Below are positions 23,007-32,469 of a DNA stretch of 64,000 nt, one piece after another. The DNA is taken from IMG/VR virus record IMGVR_UViG_3300010354_005141, positions 1 through 64,000 of that record. One strand, 5' to 3'. The stretch comes from a virus. The first letter of the stretch is position 1, and each line of letters begins with the position of its first letter. Both the position numbers and the translations under genes were made by a program. The notes under the pieces were generated by a model that was given only the letters and a program-made list of their open reading frames with translations, had not been told where the DNA came from and searched no databases.

Positions 23007-25354
23007 AGCTTGCAGGCCTCGCAATCGTCATCGGTCAACTCTACATGTACCTCATGACCGTTTAATCCGGCAACATGGAAACCGTTTACTTCAGCAGGTA
23101 CTTCGTTAGATATCTTTGCACCTTGTTTATTAATAAGACTGTAATAAAACGTTTTGATACCCCAGATATGTGCTTGCATTAAATTTTTAGCAATTAATGT
23201 AGTTGGCACTTTTCTTTCAGCAAAATGTGCAGGGTTATAAAAAGTGTTAGTACTAATAGATTGATCAACATAGGCAGCTAATACTGCTGCTGTTTTTATA
23301 TAGCCAACACAATCTTGCTGTTCCCACATTAATTGATATTTAGATTTTAACTTATTATATTCGGGAACAACCTGTGTGAAGCTTCCTGCTTTGCTTTCTT
23401 TTGTTGATATGAGAGACATAGGCATTTCAATGCCATTAGTACTATTAATGACCACAGAACTAGATTCAACAGGAGCAATGGCCATAAGCGTTGCATTTCT
23501 AACACCATGTTGTTTCATCTCCTTACGTAACGTTTCCCAATCAAGTTCGGGAGAAAACTCAGTTAATTCATTTACTCCCTGGGCACGTCTTTCCCACGGG
23601 AATACTCCACGTCCATACCAAGTTTTATCAGAGTCTTTACACTTTCCTCTTTCCTTGGCCAGTTCAACTGTGGCTTCGGTGAGGTAAAATGCCTGATGTT
23701 CCATCCAGCTCTTAACTTCTCCAAGAGCGTCTTTCTCTCCATACTTTAATCCTCTTTTAGCATGCCAATAGGCTAGATTAGTTACACCAATTCCTAAAGG
23801 TTGTATTTCATCATTTGATAGTTTACTTTGAATGCTTAAGAAATCTTGGTAATCAAGTATATTACAGAGACTACGCTGTAATATCCTACAAGCACGGCGC
23901 ATATCCTCTGGGTTCCTGAAAGCTCCCCAATTGATACTCCCAAGAGTACACAAAGCGATCCTGCCATCAGCATCATCGAGGCGCTTAAAAGGTTTAGTAG
24001 GTAAAAGTATTTCACAGCATAAGTTTGACTGATAGATAGTATGATAATCGGTATCAAATGGCCCTTGATTAATTACATTATCAATAAACACCAAATAGAT
24101 ACGACCTGTATCAGTTCGCTCCTTTAATATGCCGCTTTTAAATACTTCTTCGGCACTCATAGTTTTTTTGCGTAAATCTTTACGCTTTTCATATTTTACA
24201 TATAGTTCTTCAAACAAACTACTGTTTTTGTAAAAAGCTTCATACAAATCTGGCACTTCGTTTGGATCAAAAAATGTTATATTTTCTTTGTTTCGGAATC
24301 GTCTCCAGAAGAAACTCGACAACACAACCCCATAATCCATATGACGGACTCGGGTTTCTTCTGTTCCTTGATTGTTTTTAAGTACAATAAGATCATCAAA
24401 CTGATGATGCCAAATAGGGTAAAATACTGTAGCACTTGCATTACGAATGCCTCCTTGTGAGCAACTACGTAAATCTCCAAACCACTTCTTTAGAAAAGGA
24501 ATCATACCAGTATGCATGATTTCGCCACCGCGAATTGGGGAGCCCAGTGGGCGTAGTCGACCGATCTCCAATCCGATCCCCGCACGTTTACTGGCATACT
24601 TGGCCATCATCTCGCCCGAAGCAAAGATACTGTCGAGATCATCATCACTGCGAATGAGAACGCAGGATGAAAATTGCTTTGTAGGAGTACCCAACCCTGC
24701 AAGCACAGGAGTAGCGAGAGTAAACAATCCGTCAGAAGCTGCATTATAATATTCCTTTATGTAGCGCATACGAGCTGAATTAGGCTCTTCTTTATGAAAC
24801 ACTGTTGCCGCAGCGATTACATAACGTACCTGTGGTGTTTCGTAAATTTCTTTAGTAGCGCGATTACGAACTAGATATTTTTCAATTAACTGTTCAATGG
24901 CTGCATACGAGTACAATTCGTCTTTTTCGTGATCTATGATCTCGTCCATCTTGTTCCAGTCATCTTCTGAATACCAAGTAAGTAGTTCTGGAGTATACAA
25001 TCCTACTTCAATATTTCGTTTTACGATTTCATATAGGCGAGGAGGATCATAACTGCCATAAACATCTTTACGCAACATGCTCAATCGTTGCTTTCCAGCT
25101 ACATGTTGATAATTTACATGTCCTACATCTGGATTTTGTTCAACATCAATTAGATCAACAATCGCTCTAAGTGTAATTTCATCAATTTCTCTAGTAGTAA
25201 TGCCATCATAAAAATGAGGCTGGCTTTTGATTTCAATCATTGATTGACTAACATCAGCAATACCGCTACAGACTTTAGCTATCTGTGTTTGCCACTTTTC
25301 AATTGTCAGTGGCTCTCTGTTTCCATTTCTTTTTATTACAGTTATTTTGTTCAT
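23003..25354 (-). CDS. nrdA: Ribonucleotide reductase class Ia, alpha subunit
   Basis: 783 aa. N-terminal ATP-cone (VIKRNGNREPLTIEKW), the active-site cysteine set in SSCVLI, SNLCCEILLPT and ALCTLGSIN, the radical-transfer tyrosine pair in KTFYYSL, and the C-terminal CEACKL cysteines reduced by glutaredoxin. Converts NDPs to dNDPs for phage DNA synthesis. Appears intact and heads nrdA-67aa-nrdB-grx. Confidence 0.97.
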   Translation of the reverse strand: MNKITVIKRNGNREPLTIEKWQTQIAKVCSGIADVSQSMIEIKSQPHFYDGITTREIDEITLRAIVDLIDVEQNPDVGHVNYQHVAGKQRLSMLRKDVYGSYDPPRLYEIVKRNIEVGLYTPELLTWYSEDDWNKMDEIIDHEKDELYSYAAIEQLIEKYLVRNRATKEIYETPQVRYVIAAATVFHKEEPNSARMRYIKEYYNAASDGLFTLATPVLAGLGTPTKQFSSCVLIRSDDDLDSIFASGEMMAKYASKRAGIGLEIGRLRPLGSPIRGGEIMHTGMIPFLKKWFGDLRSCSQGGIRNASATVFYPIWHHQFDDLIVLKNNQGTEETRVRHMDYGVVLSSFFWRRFRNKENITFFDPNEVPDLYEAFYKNSSLFEELYVKYEKRKDLRKKTMSAEEVFKSGILKERTDTGRIYLVFIDNVINQGPFDTDYHTIYQSNLCCEILLPTKPFKRLDDADGRIALCTLGSINWGAFRNPEDMRRACRILQRSLCNILDYQDFLSIQSKLSNDEIQPLGIGVTNLAYWHAKRGLKYGEKDALGEVKSWMEHQAFYLTEATVELAKERGKCKDSDKTWYGRGVFPWERRAQGVNELTEFSPELDWETLRKEMKQHGVRNATLMAIAPVESSSVVINSTNGIEMPMSLISTKESKAGSFTQVVPEYNKLKSKYQLMWEQQDCVGYIKTAAVLAAYVDQSISTNTFYNPAHFAERKVPTTLIAKNLMQAHIWGIKTFYYSLINKQGAKISNEVPAEVNGFHVAGLNGHEVHVELTDDDCEACKL

Positions 25355-25433
25355 TTTTATTCTTAAGTTAAGGAAGTAATTTGAAAGTATTTATTGCTCA
25401 TTACAACCTTAAGTGATCTTATTTGTAATAAGG

Positions 25434-25470
25434 AAAATACCGTCAAATCATTAAGATTAAACGGTATTTT
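25434..25470 (-). terminator. Hairpin terminator downstream of the 650-aa tail protein
   Basis: Perfect 10-bp inverted repeat AAAATACCGT / ACGGTATTTT around a 17-base loop, with AT-rich flanks. Lies in the 190-base gene-free space between nrdA and the tail protein, in position to end minus-strand transcription of the latter. Confidence 0.75.
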
Positions 25471-25478
25471 GTTATCTG

Positions 25479-25505
25479 TTAATTCTTATCTCAATTAAGA
25501 ATTAA
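25479..25505 (-). terminator. Second hairpin in the nrdA upstream gap
   Basis: Perfect 10-bp inverted repeat TTAATTCTTA / TAAGAATTAA with a 7-base loop, directly beside the first hairpin. A tandem terminator or a processing site. AT-only base pairs make it weaker. Confidence 0.55.
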
Positions 25506-25544
25506 ATTATACACGTAGTTTTTATTATAGTCTAGGGCTTTGGT

Positions 25545-27497
25545 TTAGAAGACTGCGGTGTAGGTGTAATAAAAAGTTCCAGAATCACTAGCTAACGAAT
25601 TGGTGTAGAAGACTCCAATCGAGCCCGGCACTTGGCCACCGGCACCTGTGTAAAGTGTTCCGGTAGTTGTTCGTAACTTTCCAGTAAATGTTATTGCTGT
25701 TGAAGTTGTAGTAGTTCCTGTAATTACACTGTCTGTACCGGCAAACACATAATCGTCAGCAGTTTGAATGCCAACCGGTAAAAGTCCTGGAGAATTAAGT
25801 ATCGATGTGATATCAGCAGTAATGGTTATCTTACCTGATCTTGTAAAACTATACTGTGTACTTCGGTACATATATTCAATTTCATAAGATATACTGTTAA
25901 TCGGTGTGCCAAACGCTGTTGTAGGAACTGGCAGAATAAAAGCTAGTCCGTCGTTGGCACTGGCTAGCATAACTAATTTAGTTCCATAAAGCTTGTATGT
26001 TCCTCTACCAGTTACTTCAGGAAGGTAAGGAACGTTAACAGCACCACCAGTAGCACTAGATAAAACATCAGTTCTATCTGAAATAATGTTCATTGCTTGG
26101 TTAGTAGGGTTGTCAAAATAAATTTGTGGATATACTGGATTAGCTGGTCCGGCGCCATCATTGCCTACATTAGTTAACTTACAATCTACAATGGTATTTC
26201 CAGTTCCTTTTGAAACTAGCAAAGCATGACGTTTGATATTAGAAAATTTGAATCCAGAAATAAATGTTTCTCTAGATCCTAGATCTTCTCCAGGTACACC
26301 TGCTGCATCTTTTCCTAGAGCGAACCCGTAGATAGCATTTGATATTTGACCGTCAATAAAACTGTTGTTTAGTATATCACGCTTTGAATAAGCACCGTAT
26401 GTAAATTGATCAACATTTACATTTTTAAATAAATTTCTTTCTGAATAATATGTGCTAAAAGAATTTATTTCTAATCCTCTACTAGATTCATTTAGAGTGT
26501 TTGCCCATTCACCTTTAACTAAAATGTTTTCAAATACGCTGTCTCTGACAGCATCTAACACCATGCCTACTTGATCTGCTGTATTTGTGTAAACTGTAAG
26601 ATCACTTAAATCTATAAAACGAGGTTGATTAGTTGCAGTTGTGTTAATTGATCCGCTGCCTGATAACAAATACGCTGACGGAGCATTATAAGTAGATGTA
26701 TCATTGACAAACCTTACAGCAGGACCTGCACAGACAAAACTAATATTAGATTGTGTTGAAGTAGCTGGAAGACTCAACGTGACACTTGTTCCCGGAACAA
26801 TACTAACTATTTTTGTATTAGCTTGAATGCCAGCACCAGTAATAGTGTTACCAACTAGCCCTACAAATGCTGCTGTTGTTGTGAGTACAGTGCTTGTATT
26901 AGTAGTCGAACCTGTTATTGTTTTAGGACTATATGAAATAATTGTTTTATTGCGGCCAGCACCTTTAATTGTAGCATAACTAGGAATAAAAATAGTTCCA
27001 GTAGTAGGATATATCCCAGCAGTAGCTAATAACGCTATTCGTTTAGCTGCACCAGCAGCAGAATCTAAGCTAGCTTTACCATTACTGTTTAAAAATAGTT
27101 GATTGACAGCACGTTGTATCGCAACAGTATAATCATTGTTAGCTATATCAGTTGCCGTAATAAATCCGTTCAATGTAACAATATCATCTAATCTTTCTTG
27201 TATGGGTCTAGAAACAGGATTAGATGAACTAGGTCCAGTTATTATTGTAGAATCATTGACCTTATAAATGTACTTTAACTGCTGTAGTAGATTTCCTGTT
27301 GCAGACAAGTCGTTTTGTGTAAGGATTTTAGTATTACCTACAGCAGGAGCGCCTTCACTAACACTACCGTTACCAATATACAACTCTTGACTATCAACTG
27401 CCCAACCTAGCTCGCCTGAAGCTAGTTGTGGAAATCCTGTTCCAGTATTTGCTTTACCGCGACGATGCTGAATTCGTGAAATTTGCACAACTGCCAT
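25545..27497 (-). CDS. Tail fibre/spike protein with beta-helix domain
   Basis: 650 aa. The N-terminus (IQHRRGKANTG-PQLASGELGWAVDSQELYIGNG) matches the N-terminal domain of major-tropism-determinant and T4-type fibre proteins. Residues about 140-460 resemble a right-handed beta-helix of the pectate-lyase type (IFIPSYATIKGAGRNKTIISY, repeated N-x-FxNV). The C-terminus is a Ser/Thr/Gly-rich beta domain. Probable host-surface binding or depolymerising spike. SD and GATAAATATCC motif upstream. Followed by two hairpins. Confidence 0.8.
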   Translation of the reverse strand: MAVVQISRIQHRRGKANTGTGFPQLASGELGWAVDSQELYIGNGSVSEGAPAVGNTKILTQNDLSATGNLLQQLKYIYKVNDSTIITGPSSSNPVSRPIQERLDDIVTLNGFITATDIANNDYTVAIQRAVNQLFLNSNGKASLDSAAGAAKRIALLATAGIYPTTGTIFIPSYATIKGAGRNKTIISYSPKTITGSTTNTSTVLTTTAAFVGLVGNTITGAGIQANTKIVSIVPGTSVTLSLPATSTQSNISFVCAGPAVRFVNDTSTYNAPSAYLLSGSGSINTTATNQPRFIDLSDLTVYTNTADQVGMVLDAVRDSVFENILVKGEWANTLNESSRGLEINSFSTYYSERNLFKNVNVDQFTYGAYSKRDILNNSFIDGQISNAIYGFALGKDAAGVPGEDLGSRETFISGFKFSNIKRHALLVSKGTGNTIVDCKLTNVGNDGAGPANPVYPQIYFDNPTNQAMNIISDRTDVLSSATGGAVNVPYLPEVTGRGTYKLYGTKLVMLASANDGLAFILPVPTTAFGTPINSISYEIEYMYRSTQYSFTRSGKITITADITSILNSPGLLPVGIQTADDYVFAGTDSVITGTTTTSTAITFTGKLRTTTGTLYTGAGGQVPGSIGVFYTNSLASDSGTFYYTYTAVF

Positions 27498-27515
27498 AAT
27501 AATATCCTTTATATA

Positions 27516-27528
27516 GGATATTTATCAG
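27516..27528 (-). promoter_or_regulatory. GATAAATATCC late-type promoter motif
   Basis: Minus-strand CTGATAAATATCC about 20 bases before the ATG at 27497, with SD AAGGATAT between. Same decamer as near 20570. Confidence 0.45.
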
Positions 27529-28244
27529 TTATTTCGGTAGTATTCCTCTACCCTATCCCACCAACGCCGTTCCCAATAATCAAAATCTTTAGGCTCTAAA
27601 ATAAATTCTTGGTACTTAGGTTCTTCAGTCATAATTAACTGCTCGTTTAATTTAGGACTAACACACATTAAAACAACACCTTTACGTATATTAGTACCGT
27701 GTACTTCATTATGTGCTAGAGCATATGCAGTTAATTGTAAGTAGTAATCTTCAATCCACTCTTGTTTTTTAGGTTTGTTAGTTTGTTTATAATCAAGAAT
27801 ACTTTCGTCGCCTAAGTGAATTCCGCACCCATCAGTAGTTCCCGCATATAGACCTGGGAAGTATAAAGGAACTTCTACTCCCCAAACTTCGTTAACATTC
27901 TTTAATCCTTCTTGTATTACATGTCTAGCCATTGCGTGACTTTGTTTACTATAAGGATTTGAACCAGGTTCATTTAATGTACCGTTGGTTATATAATCTT
28001 CTAGAAACTTGTGCATTCTAGTTCCGCGGCCGGCAGCTTCAGTTACGATAGCTTGCGCTTTGTCTTCGCCTACTCGTTTCTTCCAAGCTAGTAGTGCTTC
28101 GATTTTTTCTTTAGGCTTTGTTTTATCAAGTATTGTTGTTACAGAAGGAACTTTAGATCCGTCAGGAGTAGCGTAAAGTCTTTTACCCTCTACGCTTTCT
28201 CTGTTGATTGGTGTATAGTTATATTTTTGAGTTAAGAGGGTCAT
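27525..28244 (-). CDS. PD-(D/E)XK nuclease, RecB/Cas4-like
   Basis: 239 aa. Seen: a PSVTTIL-type start, GRGTRMHKFLEDY, YAGTTDGCG (Asp), ESILDYKQTNKPK (Asp-x-Lys), and DYYLQLTAYALAH, the RecB-family order of catalytic and QxxxY-like motifs. Such nucleases act in phage recombination and DNA processing. No Cys cluster, so not a Cas4-type Fe-S enzyme. Confidence 0.83.
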   Translation of the reverse strand: MTLLTQKYNYTPINRESVEGKRLYATPDGSKVPSVTTILDKTKPKEKIEALLAWKKRVGEDKAQAIVTEAAGRGTRMHKFLEDYITNGTLNEPGSNPYSKQSHAMARHVIQEGLKNVNEVWGVEVPLYFPGLYAGTTDGCGIHLGDESILDYKQTNKPKKQEWIEDYYLQLTAYALAHNEVHGTNIRKGVVLMCVSPKLNEQLIMTEEPKYQEFILEPKDFDYWERRWWDRVEEYYRNN

Positions 28245-28275
28245 AGGACAAGTATATAGCTACTTGTTCTAAATG

Positions 28276-28581
28276 TCAATCGAATTTACGGTTTTTACGA
28301 GCAGCACGTTTTGCCATTCTAGAGATTTCTTTTTCTCTGTTGGGCCCTTTGGGAAGTTCTTCTCCGTTGCCTGTTTTGATAACTAATCCGTTGCCATCAA
28401 ATCTATCAACAAACTGCTTTAATAATGGTCCTTCATTAGGATCATCCCAACGAGCTGCGAATCTTTCATAGTCAATGTCAGGAGCATCCATTCCCGCATT
28501 AGTTGCATTAATGGCTTTCCATGTCATTGGAGCAGATGTTCCCTGCCTGCGGGCAGAACTTTGTAGAGCCCTTAATGTCAT
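28276..28581 (-). CDS. Conserved phage hypothetical protein
   Basis: 101 aa, basic at both ends (RALQSSARRQ; SRMAKRAARKNRKFD), acidic in the middle. No known motif. Belongs to the minus-strand virion/DNA group. Confidence 0.55.
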   Translation of the reverse strand: MTLRALQSSARRQGTSAPMTWKAINATNAGMDAPDIDYERFAARWDDPNEGPLLKQFVDRFDGNGLVIKTGNGEELPKGPNREKEISRMAKRAARKNRKFD

Positions 28582-28604
28582 TATTAAGGGATCTAGGCCT
28601 TCAA

Positions 28605-29579
28605 TTACTTTTTTTTTGAATTAAGAAGCATCGATAGTCTACGACTGTAGTCGACGCTTTCACGTTTTTCTCTGCCTGGTTCAACAGCTGGAGGACCTTC
28701 GCTTGGTAATGCGCCACCCATTTCTGCACCGGCCGCGCTCAATTCGGCTCCTAGGCCACCGGCTTCAGGAGCGCCTGCAGGTGCTCCCATCATAGGTGCT
28801 TCGCCGCCCGACACTGTTGCTAGTGCTGTTGACAATCCCTGACGACTAGTTTCTAAGGCTGCGTATATTGCCTCAAGTGCAGGTTTTACTGCATCGGTAT
28901 AAGTTTGTGCTGTAGCACTGCCCATTGTTTCTCTTATAGAGTCTTGTAATTCTAAAAGCTGTTCTGCTTTCATAGCAGCTACGTCTTCTAGCCAACCTGT
29001 AATACGATCGACCATATCTTTAGTTGCCATAATGATTTCAGCTTTATCTTCTTCGCCTTCTGCTAGATATACAATGTGATTAGCTACATCTTCATTCAAG
29101 TCATAACGTAATTGTAATTCTGCAGATAATTCTTCTTGGTCGCTTTCGCCTAAGTTAATTCTTTCTAAAGCGCTTTGAACCCATGCGTCTGGAACAGAGT
29201 GCTGCTTGGCTTTTCTTGCTAGAATTTCTGGATATAGTTTGCTTTCGTTTTTCATTTTATCATCATGGCCTTCGTCTTCATCATCACACTCACAAGGATC
29301 GCAATGACAATCTGGGCATTTGCCTTCTTCTCTTTCCATAATTTCTTGATTGATCACATCAAGAAACATTCGAGTTTTTTGATATTCTTGATTTTCTAGC
29401 ATAGAGTCAAAGCTCTCATTTACCTCAAATTGACTTATTTTTGTACGTAGTTTATTACGTGCATCTTCAAGTTGAACATCGGTAAATTGTTCTAGGTTAA
29501 GTTTGTAACCAAATTGTTGAGCTAGGCCTTCGTTAAGCTTCTGGCTGGTAATTGGTTTTGAAAATTCTCTGATTTGCAT
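28605..29579 (-). CDS. Probable virion or prohead-core protein with Cys cluster
   Basis: 324 aa. N-terminus MQIREFSKPITSQKLNEG, a helical region, then a cysteine cluster CPDCHCDPCEC (about residues 92-102) followed by acidic residues, a helical middle and a Gly/Ala/Pro-rich region (about 255-300). The style fits scaffold or head-internal proteins of T4-like aquatic phages. The dense Cys-x-x-Cys-x-Cys cluster could bind a metal. A full TATAAATA late promoter lies upstream. Confidence 0.6.
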   Translation of the reverse strand: MQIREFSKPITSQKLNEGLAQQFGYKLNLEQFTDVQLEDARNKLRTKISQFEVNESFDSMLENQEYQKTRMFLDVINQEIMEREEGKCPDCHCDPCECDDEDEGHDDKMKNESKLYPEILARKAKQHSVPDAWVQSALERINLGESDQEELSAELQLRYDLNEDVANHIVYLAEGEEDKAEIIMATKDMVDRITGWLEDVAAMKAEQLLELQDSIRETMGSATAQTYTDAVKPALEAIYAALETSRQGLSTALATVSGGEAPMMGAPAGAPEAGGLGAELSAAGAEMGGALPSEGPPAVEPGREKRESVDYSRRLSMLLNSKKK

Positions 29580-29606
29580 GGTTAATTCCTAAGCAGTATT
29601 ATTTTA

Positions 29607-29614
29607 TATTTATA
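29607..29614 (-). promoter_or_regulatory. TATAAATA, exact T4 late promoter consensus
   Basis: Minus-strand TATAAATA about 28 bases upstream of the ATG at 29579, with an SD-like AGGAA between. It is the best match to the T4 late element noticed in the window. Confidence 0.6.
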
Positions 29615-30050
29615 CAAAAGACCAACTAAACATTCTTGATATCTTGTCTTTGTAGTAGTCTCTTAGTGTAGTACTGCGTTCTAGTTTTGTTAGTAAAATA
29701 AGGTATCTGTCTATATCTTTAGCTTTTTTAATATTATGCTTAAAAATCATGCTATCGCTGTGATTAGCCCAATACTTTGTGTCTAATTGCTTTACTTCGT
29801 TAAATCTAACTATATTTACTTTATCATGTGCCTTAGCTGCCATTAGAGCACAACTTTTTAAAAAAAACTGTCCTATGAATTGTTTTGAATCTTTTTCGTA
29901 TACTGCCCAATTTTTGTTTTTTATTTCTTTAACAATGTAATTTTTATAAGCTACTGACCCGTTAGGCAAAACAGTTAGTTGAAGTTTGTTGTCAAACTCA
30001 TTAGCTAATTGTGTTGCTATATCTTTAATTTTCTGTGATTTTGATTTCAT
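29610..30050 (-). CDS. Conserved phage hypothetical protein
   Basis: 146 aa, strongly basic (many Lys), with MKSKSQKIKDIATQLANEFDNK at the start and YKNYIVKEIKNKNWAVYEKDSKQFIGQFFLKSCALMAA in the middle. Start overlaps the previous gene's end. Likely nucleic-acid or virion associated. Function unknown. Confidence 0.55.
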   Translation of the reverse strand: MKSKSQKIKDIATQLANEFDNKLQLTVLPNGSVAYKNYIVKEIKNKNWAVYEKDSKQFIGQFFLKSCALMAAKAHDKVNIVRFNEVKQLDTKYWANHSDSMIFKHNIKKAKDIDRYLILLTKLERSTTLRDYYKDKISRMFSWSFV

Positions 30051-30285
30051 TGGCCACTACCGTAGGATCTGTCATTCCTATCTTAGTTACCAAACTTTTG
30101 CGGATGAGGCCTTGAACTTTGAATTGATCTTGTTCGCTAAGGCTAGATAACTTAATAGGACTTTTCAATTTTTCTAATAGTGCTACTTCTTCATTAGACA
30201 TCCATACCTGAAATTTTTCCAAAATATTATACTTTGTACTATTAGGCACTTCTTCTTTTATATCTATAATTTCAGCTACTTTCAT
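30025..30285 (-). CDS. Conserved phage hypothetical protein
   Basis: 86 aa (MKVAEIIDIKEEVPNSTKY), soluble, helix-rich, with VWMSNEEVALLEKLKSP and FKVQGLIRKSLVTKIG resembling a small winged-helix. ATGA overlap with the next gene. Function unknown. Confidence 0.55.
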   Translation of the reverse strand: MKVAEIIDIKEEVPNSTKYNILEKFQVWMSNEEVALLEKLKSPIKLSSLSEQDQFKVQGLIRKSLVTKIGMTDPTVVANEIKITEN

Positions 30286-30788
30286 CTTAGGCCTGCAATA
30301 CGTAACATTGCATCTAGTTCTCTAGCATGTGGTTCACCCCTGGCACTTCTTTCAAAATCGTGGTCAACAACATCGTCAATAAAATCGTCAGTAGGGTCCC
30401 CGCCAATTGGACCTAAATCGTCTTGTTCTTCATCTGTTTTAATTACAACTTCCTGTCCTGGCTGCGGACCTGTAGCGCCTGGTGCAGCTAATTGAGCTCC
30501 AGCAGGTTGAGGAGTTGGATCAAACTGTAAACCGCCTTTTTCATCTGGCGTTAGAGCAGCAGCCATTTCTGGTTTGCTTAGGTCAATATCGTAGGTAATG
30601 CCTTTTTCAGGATCTTTAATCTGTGCGCTGATGCCTGGTTTAATCTGTTGAAGCACTGCCTCGTCAACACCGGCTTCTTTATTAGGTTCAACGGCTTTTC
30701 TTGGTTCTGGACCAGTTTTAGGTTTACGAGCGTAAATCTTTGCTCGCATACCTTTCTTATGTTCACCTACAATTTGATTGACTTTCAT
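30282..30788 (-). CDS. Probable virion-associated protein
   Basis: 168 aa (MKVNQIVGEHKKGMRAKIYARK). Low-complexity Pro/Gly/Gln centre and acidic C-terminus, of the type seen in structural genes of T4-like aquatic phages. ATGA overlaps on both sides. Confidence 0.55.
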   Translation of the reverse strand: MKVNQIVGEHKKGMRAKIYARKPKTGPEPRKAVEPNKEAGVDEAVLQQIKPGISAQIKDPEKGITYDIDLSKPEMAAALTPDEKGGLQFDPTPQPAGAQLAAPGATGPQPGQEVVIKTDEEQDDLGPIGGDPTDDFIDDVVDHDFERSARGEPHARELDAMLRIAGLR

Positions 30789-31483
30789 GGTTGTTCCTTT
30801 AGGCTTAATTCAGCACTTTGCAATTTGTTAATATGCTTTCTTAAACGATCTATCTGTCCTCTAGCTCTTAATAGTTTAAAAGCTAAATTTTCTACACTAG
30901 ACTCGCCGCCGCTTTCTAAGCCTGCTTGTCTTAATCTACGTAAACTAGTCATAGTATCCTTAGCAGTATTTAAGTCATTTGACTGTAAGGCCAAGTTAAC
31001 CTTATGAGCATAGCTACGAGCTTTGTTTTTAATTTCTTTTGGATTAGGATAGTCTAAATGTCTAGGCTCATTGATCCACTTGTCTTGTAATACACTGTAG
31101 ATACCAGAACTTACATGTTTTTGTTTAGAATCTTGTACGTATAACTCAACATTTATACCACGAATGTTAATATCATAAGTGAAATTATATTGATTCTTTT
31201 TAGCATCATAAAGTTCTGCTTGTTCCTCGTCTTCTACATCAGCAATTAGATGTAGATCTATGTCGCTGCTGTCATTGTAATTGTAACCAGCATTACTACC
31301 GCTCAATGTTATGTCTCTTAAATTAAGCTCTTTGACTTTAAGAAACTCCGCAAAATTTTTAGCTATTTTTAATAACTGTAGTCTAATTTCAGGTATTAAT
31401 TTATGATTTTGCCACAGTGCAGGATTTAACTCTTTACTGACAGTAATAGGCTCTGGTGCTTCTGTGAAATCTTTTATAAACAT
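30785..31483 (-). CDS. Nucleotidyltransferase-fold protein
   Basis: 232 aa. LSGSNAGYNYNDSSDIDLHLIAD is the hG-S-x9-D-x-D pattern of the polymerase-beta-type nucleotidyltransferase superfamily, with a third acidic strand in GINVELYVQD. Members transfer nucleotides to RNA, proteins or antibiotics. Substrate unknown. Encoded among virion genes. Confidence 0.75.
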   Translation of the reverse strand: MFIKDFTEAPEPITVSKELNPALWQNHKLIPEIRLQLLKIAKNFAEFLKVKELNLRDITLSGSNAGYNYNDSSDIDLHLIADVEDEEQAELYDAKKNQYNFTYDINIRGINVELYVQDSKQKHVSSGIYSVLQDKWINEPRHLDYPNPKEIKNKARSYAHKVNLALQSNDLNTAKDTMTSLRRLRQAGLESGGESSVENLAFKLLRARGQIDRLRKHINKLQSAELSLKEQP

Positions 31484-31492
31484 ACATTGGCC

Positions 31493-31906
31493 TTACAAAC
31501 CTAAAAACTTTAACAGTTTAGCAACGTCCATCTTATCAAACCAACCTGCGCCTGCTGCAAATGCTAACAGTATTAGTGCATACATGGTAAATTGTTTTTT
31601 AGCCTGTTCTAACTGATTAATTTTTCCTGCTAGCTCGTTATGTTGTGCAGTCTGTTCGTGATGAATTCTTTCTGATTGTTCGTAGAACTTATCTCTGTTA
31701 GTTCTATATTCAACTAACATGTCATTTAATTTTTCCGTAACTTCATCTCTAGTACGATCTAAGCAGTCATGCATTTCTTTGACGTCGTCTTTTAGATCAC
31801 CTAACTTACTGTCAATGTTGTCAACTTTTGTTTCTAAGACACTGACACGTTCGGGCAAAGTTGCCATTTGAGGTAATGCGTCAGATCGTACTGCTGTTCT
31901 CGCCAT
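31493..31906 (-). CDS. Coiled-coil protein with C-terminal membrane segment
   Basis: 137 aa. Long coiled coil (about 18-100) and one hydrophobic segment (about 106-124, MYALILLAFAAGAGWF). Resembles phage spanin or holin-like accessory proteins in layout only. Clear SD (AAGGAG). Confidence 0.6.
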   Translation of the reverse strand: MARTAVRSDALPQMATLPERVSVLETKVDNIDSKLGDLKDDVKEMHDCLDRTRDEVTEKLNDMLVEYRTNRDKFYEQSERIHHEQTAQHNELAGKINQLEQAKKQFTMYALILLAFAAGAGWFDKMDVAKLLKFLGL

Positions 31907-31989
31907 CGTGGCGTTCTCCTTAAATTAAGTCAGGGTCCTTGTTTGGACATGTGCCTAATGTGAGATGCCTATGATTTTGAGCCTTTGCT

Positions 31990-32400
31990 TTATTTATTTG
32001 ACTTTTGGTAGAAAACAATGTTTCTACTAGGACCTCTAGTAACAAACACATCATAGTTTTGTGTCATAGATTCGTCTAGGCCACTGATATATGGAACTAA
32101 TTCAAAGTCGTCGAGTAAGTACCCTACAGGATTGTTTTCGAATTCAAAAAGATTTTCTCGTTCTGTTTCAAAGTCAAAGCGCCATACATTAACCAGTTGA
32201 TCTACTTCTAAACCTACTTTTTTACCACCTACAGTTATAGCAATTGGTTTTTCATTAAAGTATATGTTTGCTCTAATACCTAGTGTTTGTAAAACTGTTT
32301 GGAAGTTTTGTTCTTTCCATCTTAGGTGTTCTTTGCCTGGCTCTGTTCTGTATTGGCCAGTATTAGTAATATCAACAGTAGTGTACAGTTTATAACGCAT
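31990..32400 (-). CDS. Conserved T4-like phage hypothetical protein
   Basis: 136 aa starting MRYKLYTTVDITNTGQYR. Mixed alpha/beta, with no catalytic motif noticed. This N-terminus is familiar from T4-like marine and freshwater phages. TTAAATA lies 4 bases before the ATG and no SD is visible. Confidence 0.65.
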   Translation of the reverse strand: MRYKLYTTVDITNTGQYRTEPGKEHLRWKEQNFQTVLQTLGIRANIYFNEKPIAITVGGKKVGLEVDQLVNVWRFDFETERENLFEFENNPVGYLLDDFELVPYISGLDESMTQNYDVFVTRGPSRNIVFYQKSNK

Positions 32401-32422
32401 TGCATATTTAACAGCCGTAAAA

Positions 32423-32447
32423 AAGCCTCGGATTGAATCCGAGGCTT
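32423..32447 (-). terminator. Strong terminator after the 136-aa structural gene
   Basis: Near-perfect hairpin AAGCCTCGGATT / AATCCGAGGCTT, followed on the minus strand by a run of T. Ends transcription of 32470-32880, which suggests that gene is expressed strongly and alone. Confidence 0.88.
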
Positions 32448-32469
32448 AGTTTCCCATCCCGAGTGGAAA